From Paenalcaligenes niemegkensis (GTDB taxonomy: Bacteria > Pseudomonadota > Gammaproteobacteria > Burkholderiales > Burkholderiaceae_B): a stretch of DNA of 64,000 nucleotides. The position numbers were made by a program, and so were the translations under genes. The first letter of the stretch is position 1, and every line of letters starts with the position of its first letter. The notes below the pieces were generated by a model. It had not been told where the DNA came from, did no database searches, and was given only the letters and a program-made list of their open reading frames with translations. Shown here piece after piece: positions 9,600 through 20,711 of the stretch. The DNA lies in the NCBI RefSeq assembly GCF_022230885.1, contig NZ_JAKGCT010000005.1, forward strand, positions 248,001 through 312,000, read 5' to 3'.

Positions 9600-10187
9600 T
9601 TAAAGCACGCCTTTGGTAGAAGGAATGACACCTTCGTTACGGGGGTCAGTTTCCAGCGCCATGCGCACTGCTCGGCCAAAGGCTTTGAAAATAGTTTCAC
9701 ATTGGTGGTGGGCATTTTCGCCACGAAGCGTATCGATATGCAGCGTGGCGTTGGCGTGGTTTACAAAGCCCTGGAAGAATTCGCGAGCCAGGTCTACGTC
9801 AAAGGTACCGATACGGGCGCGGCTGAAATTAACGTGATAGTACAAGCCTGGACGGCCCGAGAAGTCGATCACGACACGGCTCAAGGACTCGTCCAGCGGC
9901 ACATAGGCATGGCCGTAACGACGCAGGCCGGCTTTGTCACCCACGGCCTCGGAGAAGGCCTGGCCTAGAGCGATACCGATATCTTCCACCGAGTGGTGAT
10001 CATCGATGTGGGTATCACCATCGCAATGAATATCAAGGTCGATCAGGCCGTGCCGGGCAATTTGATCCAGCATGTGATCCAGGAACGGAACACCGCTATT
10101 CAGATTTTTACGCCCGGTGCCATCAAGGTTGATAGCAACACGAATTCGGGTTTCGTTAGTATTACGAGAGACTTCAGCAGTACGCAT
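9600..10187 (-). CDS. hisB: imidazoleglycerol-phosphate dehydratase
   Basis: This 195-residue monofunctional HisB dehydrates imidazole-glycerol phosphate to imidazole-acetol phosphate, step 6 of histidine biosynthesis. The Mn-binding His clusters [13 protein letters not shown] and ENAHHQCE and the N-terminal [18 protein letters not shown] are all present, and the length is normal. It starts 24 bases after hisD. In related genomes hisC usually stands between hisD and hisB, and hisH-A-F-I follow; here both are absent, and the cluster ends at hisB with a convergent gabD. Confidence 0.95.
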   Translation of the reverse strand: MRTAEVSRNTNETRIRVAINLDGTGRKNLNSGVPFLDHMLDQIARHGLIDLDIHCDGDTHIDDHHSVEDIGIALGQAFSEAVGDKAGLRRYGHAYVPLDESLSRVVIDFSGRPGLYYHVNFSRARIGTFDVDLAREFFQGFVNHANATLHIDTLRGENAHHQCETIFKAFGRAVRMALETDPRNEGVIPSTKGVL

Positions 10188-10211
10188 GGCTAAGCGGTAG
10201 TGACACCGAAA

Positions 10212-11515
10212 TTAAGATTGTGTGAGCCGATACTCGGCGCTCGCGGCGTGGGCGTATAAGCCTTCGCCTTTAGCTAGCGTCGCGGCAATAGGGCCAAGCG
10301 TTTGAGCGCCGGCCTGTGAAATATTGATCATGCTGCTGCGCTTCTGGAAGTCGTACACTCCCAGAGGCGACGAGAACCTGGCAGTACGCGAAGTTGGCAA
10401 CACGTGATTGGGGCCGGCGCAGTAGTCGCCTAGCGATTCAGAACTGTAGGGGCCCATGAAAATAGCGCCCGCATGACGAATTTTTTCTGCCCAGTGTTCG
10501 GGGTTCCGGGTGGAGATTTCCAAGTGTTCTGCCGCGATATGGTTAGCCACTGTACAGGCTTCGTCTAAATCGTTGACTAAAACCAGGGCCCCCGGTTTTT
10601 CAGACTTTCGCGGATAATGGCTTCTCGCGGCATGGTGGTGATCAGTTTTTCGATTGCAGCTTCGACTGCGGCAAGATAGTCGGCATCAGGAGATAGCAAA
10701 ATGGACTGGGCCAGTTCGTCGTGTTCGGCCTGGGAGAACAGGTCCATGGCGATCCATTCGGCAGGGGTGCTGCCATCAGCGATAATCAGAATTTCGCTGG
10801 GCCCGGCAATCATGTCGATGCCCACTGTGCCAAAAACCCGACGTTTTGCTGCAGCAACATAGGCGTTACCGGGGCCTACAATTTTATCCACAGGCTGAAT
10901 GCTTTCTGTGCCGTAGGCCAACGCTCCCACGGCCTGCGCGCCACCGATGGTGTAAACCTTGTCCACACCTGCCAGGGCGGCTGCCGCTAATACCAACGGG
11001 TTACGTTCGCCACCCGGGGTCGGGCTGACCATGATCAGCTGTGCTACACCTGCAACTTTCGCGGGAATGGCATTCATCAGGACCGACGAGGGGTAGGCAG
11101 CCTTGCCACCAGGTACATACAGACCCACCCGATCGAGTGGCGTGATCTTTTGGCCCAGTACCGTGCCGTCTGCTTCAGTGTAGGACCAGTCGGCGGTGCG
11201 CTGGCGCTCGTGATAAAGACGGATGCGCCCGGCTGCGGCCTCTAAGGCGCTACGCTGTTCTGAAGGAAGCGAGTTTAAGGCAGCCTGCAGTTCGTCGCGT
11301 GTGATCTCTAGCTCGGCAACCGAGCCAGCTTGCAGATGATCGAAGCGATGGGTGTAGTCAAGCAGCGCGGTATCCCCGTGCTGCTGTATGCCTTGCAGGA
11401 TTTCTTTACAGGCGTGTTCGATCGCATCGTCTTGTGACGACTCGTAGGCAAGTAATTGGCGCAATTCGGTATCGAATTGTGCGCTCTGGGTGCTTAAACG
11501 TCGAATAATAGGCAT
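10212..11515 (-). CDS. hisD: histidinol dehydrogenase, frameshifted
   Basis: HisD performs the last two oxidations of histidine synthesis (histidinol to histidine). The start at 11515 is [14 protein letters not shown]. Recognisable parts are [23 protein letters not shown], the signature around ERMQ-type [17 protein letters not shown], and the C-terminal [16 protein letters not shown] and [20 protein letters not shown]. The two parts are in different frames. The break is at the C5 run 10589-10593, where six bases would give [18 protein letters not shown]. Repaired length is 434 residues, as expected. Loss of an essential biosynthetic enzyme is less likely than a base-calling error. Confidence 0.92.
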
Positions 11516-11568
11516 GGTGCTTGGATCGTAAAGGCGAACACTACAACAATAAGTGTATATCGGATGAC

Positions 11569-13751
<2,183 letters not shown>

Positions 13752-13757
13752 AACAAA

Positions 13758-14615
13758 TTAATTCCGTAATTTATAACCTGCAGCAAGCAAGCGTAATAGT
13801 AACAAGCACAGCACAGCGAATACCGCTGAAACAACGGCCAGGCTGTGCCATGGCGAGACATCAGAGACAGCAAAAAAGCCATACCTGAAGCCGTCAATCG
13901 TGTAAAACAGGGGGTTCAAGTGCGATACTGACTGCCAGAAAGGGGGCAGGCTATGTATGGAATAGAACACACCAGACAAAAAGGTAGCGGGCATGATCAA
14001 AAAGTTTTGAAAAGCCGCTAACTGATCAAATTTTTCTGACCAGAGCCCGGCAATAATACCCAGCGCGCCCATTATCCCGCATGACAGCACAGCAAAGCTA
14101 ATTATCCACAGTATATTGCTAACCGGCAGGCGTACAAAAAACAATGATACCGCCCATACGCAAAGCCCTACACATAAGCCACGGATGATAGCTGCCAACA
14201 GATAAGCGCTAAATATCTCGCGATGCGACAAGGGAGGCAATAAAATGAAAACCAGATTGCCCGTGATACGGCTTTGCATTAACGATGACGAGGGGTTGGC
14301 AAAGGCATTCTGCAGCATGCTCATCATCATTAACCCGGGGATCAGGAATGCCGTGTAAGGCACGCTGTTATACACCTGAACCCGGCCTTCCAGTACGTGC
14401 GCGAAAATCAGCAGATACAGCAAAGCGGTTAAAACAGGCGCGGCAATGGTCTGGAAGGCAACTTTCCAGAAGCGCAGCAGCTCTTTATGTAACAGGGTAG
14501 GAAAACCCGACCCCATCGCTGGCTGGGGTGGCAGCCTGGAAACAGTGGTTGAAGGGCTGGAGGTATCGGCAGCGGGCACGCCCCATCGCTTGCCTTGGGT
14601 TACAGGCTGATTCAT
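13758..14615 (-). CDS. ABC-2 type transporter permease
   Basis: This is a 285-residue membrane protein of the ABC-2 family (YadH-like). Six hydrophobic segments follow a polar N-terminus of about 40 residues. The family signature region is visible as AYLLAAIIRGLCVGLCVW and FQNFLIMPATFLSGVFY. Its start overlaps the stop of the ATPase gene (ATGA), so the two form one exporter. In E. coli the mlaB gene occupies the interval between mlaC and ibaG; here this exporter is found instead. The substrate is not known. Confidence 0.88.
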   Translation of the reverse strand: MNQPVTQGKRWGVPAADTSSPSTTVSRLPPQPAMGSGFPTLLHKELLRFWKVAFQTIAAPVLTALLYLLIFAHVLEGRVQVYNSVPYTAFLIPGLMMMSMLQNAFANPSSSLMQSRITGNLVFILLPPLSHREIFSAYLLAAIIRGLCVGLCVWAVSLFFVRLPVSNILWIISFAVLSCGIMGALGIIAGLWSEKFDQLAAFQNFLIMPATFLSGVFYSIHSLPPFWQSVSHLNPLFYTIDGFRYGFFAVSDVSPWHSLAVVSAVFAVLCLLLLRLLAAGYKLRN

Positions 14616-15402
14616 GCCAGGGCCTCATTGAACTGTTCGCCGTGCATAATACGCACGAATGCCTCTTCGAGGTCGTGACCACCCACGCGGTCCAGAAGCC
14701 TTTGAGTCGTATCTAAAGCGATGATATCGCCATCTTTAAGCATGGCGATACGGCCACATAAGGCTTCGGCCTCTTCAAGATAGTGAGTAGTAAGTAAAAT
14801 CGTGTGGCCTGCCTTGTTAAGCCGGGCGATGAATTCCCAGAGATTGCGGCGTAGGTCTACGTCTACCCCGGCGGTGGGCTCGTCAAGAATAATAACGGGC
14901 GGGCGATGTACCAATGCCTGAGCAACCAGCACACGACGTTTCATGCCACCAGAGAGCGCACGCATATTTGCGTCAGCTTTATCGCTTAATCCGAGATTAG
15001 CCAGGATTTCGTCAATCCAGTCATCGTTGTTACGTAAGCCAAAGTAGCCCGACTGCAGGCGCAATGACTCGCGTACCGTAAAGAACGGATCATAGACGAT
15101 CTCTTGGGGCACCACCCCTAATGACCGGCGGGCGTCGCGAAAGTCGGCAGTGACATCGTAGCCACAGACCCTGGCTGAGCCGCTGCTGGCCTGGGTAATG
15201 CCTGCCAGAATGGAGATCATGGTGGTCTTGCCCGCGCCGTTAGGGCCGAGCAAGCCAAAAACTCGCCGTACTCAACGTTAAGGGAGACGTTTTTCAGGGC
15301 TTGAAAGCCGGTCTCTTGTGGAGCGCGCGTAAAAAAGTCCTTCAGCCCGCGAGGCTTGGGACTAAATGTTTTGGTAACGTTTTCTAACGTGATTGCAGAC
15401 AT
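14612..15402 (-). CDS. ABC transporter ATPase (ABC-2 exporter, YadG-like), frameshifted
   Basis: This is the nucleotide-binding partner of the ABC-2 permease encoded next. It starts at 15402 with MSAITLENVTKTFSPKPRGL. Walker A (GLLGPNGAGKTTMISIL), signature (ALSGGMKRRVLVAQAL), Walker B (VIILDEPTAGVDVDLR) and the switch His (LLTTHYLEEAEALC) are all present. The frame breaks at the A5 run 15257-15261: six bases would read GEFFGLLGPNGAG. The start codon lies only about ten bases after the T-run of a terminator hairpin, without a visible ribosome-binding site. The transcript may be near-leaderless or governed by read-through. Confidence 0.88.
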
Positions 15403-15410
15403 GTATAAAT

Positions 15411-15444
15411 AAAAAAAGCCGGGCTCACCAATAAGCCCGACTTT
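15411..15444 (-). terminator. Rho-independent terminator after mlaC
   Basis: On the minus strand there is a hairpin AAAGTCGGGCT / AGCCCGGCTTT (one mismatch in the stem, 8-base loop) followed by T7. It lies between the mlaC stop (15508) and the ABC ATPase start (15402). It separates the Mla genes from the exporter-ibaG-murA-his genes. Confidence 0.8.
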
Positions 15445-15507
15445 GATTATAAATCAGGCCATACCAGTGAGCGCCAGTAGAGGCAGGAGGCCAATGCGCG
15501 TAGGGAA

Positions 15508-16152
15508 TTATCGGTTTTGTCGATTAAGTGCGTCGATTAAGCCGGTAATGCCATTTTGTGCGATTTGCTCTGAGAATTGGTTGCGATAATTTTGGATGAG
15601 CCAGATGTTTTCTACGTTGATATCGTAGATTTTCCAGCCATCGGGCGTATTTTCCATGCGGTAATCGACCGCAACGGCAGGCCCATTGCTTTGGTTGAAG
15701 CTTGACCGTACCACAACGTCCTCGGCGGAGGGGTCCCCGCGGAAAGGCTGAATGCTGATGCTTGAGCGCTGATCAACCTGGGCCAGGGCACCACTGTAGG
15801 TGCGGATCAAGGTGTTCTTAAAGGCTTCTACCAGTTGAGTGCGCTGCTCGGGGGTAGCCGTACGCCAATGACGGCCAGCCGCCAAACGGGTGGTTTTTTC
15901 GAAGTTGACGTAGGGCATGACGTATTCGTCAATAAGCGCATTGATGGATGCGCGGTCACCGCCTTGGGCTGCCTTGTCGGCTTTAACGGCTTCAAGAGCG
16001 TTTGTGGCAACCACCTGAACAAATTCTGGAGGAGGCGCGTGTCGGTCAACGGCGTCTTTGGCTCGGACAGTGCCGCTTAAGCACAACGCAAGCACGACAC
16101 TAAGAAAAACAGCGTAGACAGTGCGGCGAGTGAAGAATATATGTGTATGCAT
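15508..16152 (-). CDS. mlaC: periplasmic phospholipid-binding protein MlaC (Ttg2D family)
   Basis: MlaC shuttles phospholipid across the periplasm between the outer-membrane MlaA complex and the inner-membrane MlaFED complex. The start chosen is 16152 (MHTHIFFTRRTVYAVF), which gives a normal signal peptide ending LALCLSGTVRAKD; the open frame upstream to 16341 overlaps mlaA and is not family-like. The mature part has VMPYVNFEKTTRLAAGRHW and DGWKIYDINVENIWLIQNYRNQF (its core GWKIYDINVE is diagnostic). It has 214 residues. It is the last Mla gene and is followed by a terminator. No STAS-domain mlaB gene follows it. Confidence 0.93.
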   Translation of the reverse strand: MHTHIFFTRRTVYAVFLSVVLALCLSGTVRAKDAVDRHAPPPEFVQVVATNALEAVKADKAAQGGDRASINALIDEYVMPYVNFEKTTRLAAGRHWRTATPEQRTQLVEAFKNTLIRTYSGALAQVDQRSSISIQPFRGDPSAEDVVVRSSFNQSNGPAVAVDYRMENTPDGWKIYDINVENIWLIQNYRNQFSEQIAQNGITGLIDALNRQNR

Positions 16153-16177
16153 AACCTTAAGAGTCTTGTATTGGCAA

Positions 16178-17007
16178 TTAGTTCGCGGCTGGAGCTGGTG
16201 AGACTGCCTCGTCTTCATCGTCGTAATCGTCCGAATAGTCGGGCAATGCCAGATCGTCAGGTGAAGAACCCTGGCGACGGCCTTCGACCATGGCGTTGCG
16301 GCGTTGCAGGTAGGCGTCGCGGATGAAGCTGTAACGATCAAGGGCGACGTCGCTCACCAGGTCGTCAGCATCAAGCAAGTTAGCGCGTACATCAACCAGA
16401 TACAAAGCAAGTATTGAGTTGCGAACCGGAACGTTTTTAATGGCGGTAATGGGTGCGACGCGAGAAAAGCCTTCAACATCAAGCGCGACGGTAGCCAGGC
16501 TTGCCGTGTCCCGTACGGTGCTTGGTCCTATTAAGGGCAGAACCACATAAGGACCAGTGGGAAAGCCCCAAACGCCAAGTGTGGTACCGAAGTCGTTGGA
16601 AATACGGCGCGAGCCATTCTTTGAGGCGACGTCGAAGCAGCCGCCCAGACCCATCGTGCTATTAAACAGAACGCGGCCCAGAGTGTTGAAGAAGTCATGC
16701 GGACGGCCTTGCAGGAAGCTGTTGGTTGCCGACCAGATATCACCCACGTTGTTAAACATGTTGTGAATACAGGTTCTGGCGGGCTGCGGCGTAAGTGCCG
16801 TATAGGCCGAGGCAACCGGGCGGAACAGCGCTCTGTCGATGTTGTAGTTAACGGTATCCATTGAGCGGTTGTAACGCTCGAAGGGATCGTTGGGGCTTGG
16901 ATTATTTACGGTCGCGCAACCAGAAAAAGTGCGACAGCTGCGGCTGCAACCGTTATACGCGATACACGCTTAACGGTAAAAATGGATGGCTGCTCGATGG
17001 CATTCAT
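16178..17007 (-). CDS. mlaA: outer-membrane lipoprotein MlaA (VacJ), frameshifted in signal peptide
   Basis: MlaA removes mislocalised phospholipid from the outer leaflet of the outer membrane. The body is typical: NRSMDTVNYNIDRALFRPVA, FNNVGDIWSATNSFLQG and GVWGFPTGPYVVLPLIGPS. The signal peptide lies in another frame from ATG 17007 (MNAIEQPSIFTVKRVSRITV). Restoring one base in the A5 run 16924-16928 yields ALFSGCATVNNPSPNDPFER, which contains a proper lipobox with Cys. About 276 residues after repair. The C-terminus is acidic (SDDYDDEDEAVSP). Position between mlaD and mlaC is usual for Burkholderiales. Confidence 0.92.
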
Positions 17008-17125
17008 AATCGTGTGGATCCGAAAACAGAAAAGTAAAGATAACAGAAGCCGTGTGGCCAAGGTACAAAAACAGCAGCGAATGTAGTGACAATACGCCGA
17101 TATAAGCGTTAAGTAAGGTTAAGGC

Positions 17126-17581
17126 TTACTCGCTCGCGCTGTTGTAGAGGAACTTGCTGATGAGCTCTTCAAGTACCACGGCGCTTTGGGTGTACAGGAT
17201 TTTGCTGTCTTCATGCAGGTCGTCGTCGCTGCCGCCTGGAGTCAGGCCAATGTACTGCTCTCCCAAGAGACCAGACGTTAAGATGGAAGCAGAGCTGTCA
17301 TCGGGAAACTTGAAGCTATCTTCCAGATCAAGGCTGACCACGGCACGGAACTCAGTGTTGTCAAAACTGATATTACTGACACGCCCGACAACAACGCCAC
17401 TGCTTTTGACAGGAGCGCGCACTTTCAGGCCGCCAAGATTATCGAAGGAGGCTTGAACCGTGTAGGTGGGAGCAAAGGAAAAAGAGCTTAGGTTTCCAGC
17501 GCGCAGGGCTAAAAAAGCTAAGGCTCCCAAGCCAATTAGCAAAAACAAGCCGACTAGGAAGTCTGATCTTTCACGCGACAT
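17126..17581 (-). CDS. mlaD: MCE-domain phospholipid transport protein MlaD
   Basis: This is a 151-residue inner-membrane protein with one N-terminal helix (FLVGLFLLIGLGALAFLALR) and a single MCE domain. Landmarks are VQASFDNLGGLKVRAPVKSS, GVVVGRVSNISF and LTSGLLGEQYIGLTPGG. MlaD hexamers form the periplasmic pore on the MlaFE transporter. The gene starts 19 bases after mlaE and is followed by mlaA after a 118-base gap. Confidence 0.95.
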   Translation of the reverse strand: MSRERSDFLVGLFLLIGLGALAFLALRAGNLSSFSFAPTYTVQASFDNLGGLKVRAPVKSSGVVVGRVSNISFDNTEFRAVVSLDLEDSFKFPDDSSASILTSGLLGEQYIGLTPGGSDDDLHEDSKILYTQSAVVLEELISKFLYNSASE

Positions 17582-17600
17582 AATAGGTATCCGTTAAAAA

Positions 17601-18389
17601 TTAATTGCCGAACATCAGTGCAGTAAGCAGGAAGTCGAGGCCTAATACTGCGAGTGAGCCTGCCACCACAGTGCGGGTGGTGGCACGTGACACCCCTTCG
17701 GGGGTCGGGCGCGCTGTCCAGCCCGTATACAGAGCGATGAGTGTGACGACGACTCCGAATACGAGGCTTTTGATCACCCCGTTTAACACGTCGTCGACAA
17801 CATCAACGCCAGATTGCATTTGTGACCAGAACGAACCGGGGTCGATACCAATCATTAAAACACCGACGATCCAGCCGCCAATAACCCCGACCGCTGAAAA
17901 CACTGCCGCCAGGATAGGCATGGCAATGACACCGCCCCAAAAGCGCGGAGTTAATACACGGCGGATTGGATCAACAGCCATGACTTCCATGGCGGCTAAC
18001 TGCTCGCCGGCTCTCATGAGACCGATTTCAGCCGTCAATGAGGTGCCTGCCCGACCGGCGAACAGCAGTGCGGTTACCACTGGTCCAAGCTCACGAGTGA
18101 GCGACAGCGCGACCAGCAGGCCCAACGCTTCTTCGGAGCCGTAACGATTCAGTGTGTAGTAGCCCTGCAGGCCCAGAACAAAGCCGACAAACAAGCCGGA
18201 AACAGCAATAATCAGCAGTGAGTAATTGCCAATGAAATGGACTTGCTGTGAAATCAGGCCTGGACGTTTAAATACAACATCTGAACGACCAAGAATGGTG
18301 ATGAACAGACGGAAAAAAGCGCCCAAGCTAGAAATGCTATGACGAACCAGTTTACCAAGCGCAGTAATCGGCGAAAGAAGTTTAGTCAT
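17601..18389 (-). CDS. mlaE: phospholipid ABC transporter permease MlaE
   Basis: The permease of the MlaFEDB complex. The start at 18389 (MTKLLSPITALGKLVRH) is preferred because its ATG overlaps the mlaF TGA, giving coupled translation; a longer version from 18416 (MAAKKSTAS) would overlap mlaF by 31 bases. About 262 residues with five hydrophobic segments. The permease signature is clear in SLTRELGPVVTALLFAGRAG followed by SLTAEIGLMRAGEQLAAMEV. Confidence 0.94.
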   Translation of the reverse strand: MTKLLSPITALGKLVRHSISSLGAFFRLFITILGRSDVVFKRPGLISQQVHFIGNYSLLIIAVSGLFVGFVLGLQGYYTLNRYGSEEALGLLVALSLTRELGPVVTALLFAGRAGTSLTAEIGLMRAGEQLAAMEVMAVDPIRRVLTPRFWGGVIAMPILAAVFSAVGVIGGWIVGVLMIGIDPGSFWSQMQSGVDVVDDVLNGVIKSLVFGVVVTLIALYTGWTARPTPEGVSRATTRTVVAGSLAVLGLDFLLTALMFGN

Positions 18390-19216
18390 GGACGCGGTTG
18401 ATTTTTTTGCAGCCACTGCTCGAAAGCGGGTGTGCGAGGATAGTTGAACGCAATGGGGCCGTCGGGCTCGCCTTGCAAGAACTGTTGTATATAGGGATCG
18501 TCTGAACTCTCAAGCTGGCTAGGCGTACCGTGACTAATTAATTTACCTTGGCCCACGATATAAACGTGGTCAGCAATAGTAAATGATTCCGGCACGTCGT
18601 GGCTAATCAGAATCGAGGCACAATTAAGCCTGTCGGTTAAATCACGAATGAGTTTGGCGGTAATGCCCAATGAGATAGGATCAAGGCCGGCAAAAGGCTC
18701 GTCGTACAGGATAAGTTCAGGTTCAAGCACAATGGCGCGTGCTAAAGCGACGCGTCTGGCCATGCCGCCAGAAATCTCGGAAATTTGCAGATGGGCTGCG
18801 GCATGCAAACCTACGGCCTCAAGCTTCTCTAGAACCCGGCTGACAATCTGGGCTTCCGATATTCGGGTGTGTTCGCGTAATGGAAAGGCTACATTTTCAA
18901 AAACATTCAAATCAGTGAAAAGAGCGCCTTGCTGAAACAACACACCCATGCGCTGGCGTGTTTTATGCAATTGCTCGTTGTTGAGCGTGGCAAGGTCAGC
19001 ACCGAAAGCCCGGACTACCCCCTTTTGCGGAAGAATTTGGCGCGTGGCTGCTCGCAAAAGTGTTGTTTTTCCAGAGCCTGAGCCGCCCATCATGGCAACC
19101 ACTTGCCCGCGTTTAACCTCGATGTTGATATCATCAAGCACCGTGAAGTCGCCGTATCCCAACGAGGCGGATTCGAAGCGTAAGACACTGTCAGACGTAG
19201 GGGTTTCAGGGCTCAT
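18386..19216 (-). CDS. mlaF: phospholipid ABC transporter ATPase MlaF
   Basis: This ATPase drives phospholipid movement by MlaE. The start at 19216 (MSPETPTSDSVLRFESASLG) is used; the frame is open up to 19534, but that part overlaps the chromate transporter gene and is not ABC-like. It has Walker A MGGSGSGKTT, signature ISGGMARRVALARA, Walker B LILYDEPFAGLDP and switch His ISHDVPES. About 276 residues. It is the first gene of mlaFEDAC, 80 bases after the chromate transporter gene, so the two could share a transcript. Confidence 0.94.
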   Translation of the reverse strand: MSPETPTSDSVLRFESASLGYGDFTVLDDINIEVKRGQVVAMMGGSGSGKTTLLRAATRQILPQKGVVRAFGADLATLNNEQLHKTRQRMGVLFQQGALFTDLNVFENVAFPLREHTRISEAQIVSRVLEKLEAVGLHAAAHLQISEISGGMARRVALARAIVLEPELILYDEPFAGLDPISLGITAKLIRDLTDRLNCASILISHDVPESFTIADHVYIVGQGKLISHGTPSQLESSDDPYIQQFLQGEPDGPIAFNYPRTPAFEQWLQKNQPRP

Positions 19217-19296
19217 GGGCGTTAAAATCGTTGGGGAAAAACAAGCTATTGTAACTGCTAAGCCAATTAAGGCTAATAGCAGACGGACAAAAACGA

Positions 19297-19827
19297 TTAC
19301 AGCGCAGGCTGGGCAAGGTAGAAGATCAACCCGCCTGATGCCAACAGGATAAAGGGATTTATACGGGTACGAAGTAACAAAATAGCAGCAACAATGGCAG
19401 TGGACCACGCCCATATGCCACCCTCTGCTGCTTTCAGAATAGTAGCGGTTGCCGCGAGAATCATGCCGGCGGCCACTGGCGCCAAACCCTGCTCGATCGC
19501 ACGCAGTGCCAGGGTAGCCTCGTAACGCTGCCATATTTTAGCGAGAAAATACACTAACACGGCTGAAGGCACGAAAATAGCAAAGGTTGCGACGGCAGCA
19601 CCCAGCAGCCCGGCGGCTTTCCACCCAATTAAACTGACCAATAGCGATTTGGGCCCCGGGGTCAGGCGTGTCAGGGCAAAAAGATCGAGAAACTCACGAT
19701 TGCTAACCCATTGGTGAACCTCGACCGACTGGTAATGAATAGCCGGAATGATGCTTTGGCCACCGCCGATTGTAAGAAAAGACAGGGGTAAGAATATACG
19801 CAGCAATTGCAGCAATACGGTGAGCAT
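19297..19827 (-). CDS. chromate transporter family protein, second half (ChrA-type, short form)
   Basis: This 176-residue membrane protein is a single CHR domain. It has the family motif IGGGQSIIPAIH near residue 20 and the LTPGPKSLL segment, a variant of the usual TPGP motif. In the short-form CHR family two homologous single-domain proteins, encoded by adjacent genes, make one transporter. Here the start ATG overlaps the stop of the upstream CHR gene (TAATG). Chromate or sulfate export is the family's best-known activity; actual substrate is not shown. Confidence 0.88.
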   Translation of the reverse strand: MLTVLLQLLRIFLPLSFLTIGGGQSIIPAIHYQSVEVHQWVSNREFLDLFALTRLTPGPKSLLVSLIGWKAAGLLGAAVATFAIFVPSAVLVYFLAKIWQRYEATLALRAIEQGLAPVAAGMILAATATILKAAEGGIWAWSTAIVAAILLLRTRINPFILLASGGLIFYLAQPAL

Positions 19828-20393
19828 TATTTACCTCGTAAACGAAGCCACGCCACCATAATCGAAATGGGCGCGGCGACGGCTGTTACTGTAATTAAAC
19901 TCCATTCCAAAACGGTAATTGAAATAAGCATGCCTGCAATAATGGCAATCGGAATTAAGCCGTTGCTGGCATAACGCGTAGCGCGAATACCCATTTCCAG
20001 AGAAAGTCCGATCGCGGCGGCTGCAATGCCTGCCATTACCAGGGAGACCGTTTTATTATGAGCAAAATTCTCATACGCCATCGCCAGCGCCACGGCGAGA
20101 ATCAGGGCCGGTATAACCATTCCGCAACTGGCTGCGAAGGCGCCATTGCGACCTCGCAGCTTATAGCCTATCCAGACCGACAAGTTAACGACATTTAATC
20201 CTGGTAACGCTTGGGATAAGGCCAGGCCGCTTAGAAAATCTTGCTGGCTCATCCAGTTGTGTTTAGTAACAACTTCGCGCATAAGCCATCCGCTCAGCCC
20301 GCCACCGAAGCTGCTTAAACCGATACGGGCGAATAAAAAGAACAGTTGTGGTGCAGTCGGTAAGGGAGACTTGGGGGTAGAGACATCAGGCAC
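19827..20393 (-). CDS. chromate transporter family protein, first half (ChrA-type, short form)
   Basis: This 188-residue single CHR-domain membrane protein pairs with the gene directly downstream. Visible motifs are LFARIGLSSFGGGLSGWLMRE, in which FGGG is conserved, and LALSQALPGLNVVNLSVWIG, in which the usual PGP is PGL. It contains about five hydrophobic segments. It faces the beta-oxidation operon across a 318-base divergent region. The two short proteins are separate genes and not a frameshifted long ChrA, because each has its own start and the TAATG junction is typical. Confidence 0.87.
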   Translation of the reverse strand: MPDVSTPKSPLPTAPQLFFLFARIGLSSFGGGLSGWLMREVVTKHNWMSQQDFLSGLALSQALPGLNVVNLSVWIGYKLRGRNGAFAASCGMVIPALILAVALAMAYENFAHNKTVSLVMAGIAAAAIGLSLEMGIRATRYASNGLIPIAIIAGMLISITVLEWSLITVTAVAAPISIMVAWLRLRGK

Positions 20394-20711
20394 TGCGGCT
20401 CCAGAAAATGAAGGTAGGAGATGATTCTGTCATGGCGTAGGCCAAAAGCCCTGCATCAAAGGAACACCACTGGCCGGGAGCAAGCGGTGTTCTGAAGTAT
20501 GCGTGGCGATGGATGCTTGCTGAAACTAGGGCAAACCCCATTCAAACAAACGTTTGAATACTGTGTAAAGTAATGAAAATGCTTATTTAAGCTCATCGCT
20601 ACTCTACTATCATAGAAACGTGAAGCCCTGTGTTGCTGTCGCGATTGAAAGGCAGGCACGGTTTCGGCTTTTATATGTTAGGTCCAAACTTACGTTGTGG
20701 AGAATTGCTTT
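20394..20711. promoter_or_regulatory. divergent intergenic region, chromate transporter / beta-oxidation genes
   Basis: This 318-base region contains the perfect PsrA-like palindrome at 20540-20559 and the GGAGA ribosome-binding site at 20699-20703 used by the downstream ATG at 20712. Nothing else was recognised. Confidence 0.5.
20540..20559. promoter_or_regulatory. PsrA-like fatty-acid regulon operator
   Basis: There is a perfect inverted repeat ATTCAAAC / GTTTGAAT with a 4-base AAAC spacer. It matches the PsrA consensus (G/C)AAAC-N2-4-GTTT(G/C). PsrA is a TetR-family repressor that controls beta-oxidation genes and is released by long-chain fatty acids or acyl-CoA. The site is about 150 bases upstream of a multifunctional beta-oxidation gene, exactly the expected context. 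The psrA gene is not in this window. Confidence 0.75.

Noticed and set aside
19217-19534. Extended N-terminus of MlaF
   Set aside because: This part overlaps the chromate transporter gene and has no similarity to ABC ATPases; the start at 19216 gives normal length.
19297-20393. A single long ChrA split by a frameshift
   Set aside because: The two halves each have a good start and meet in a TAATG overlap, which is the normal form of paired short CHR genes.
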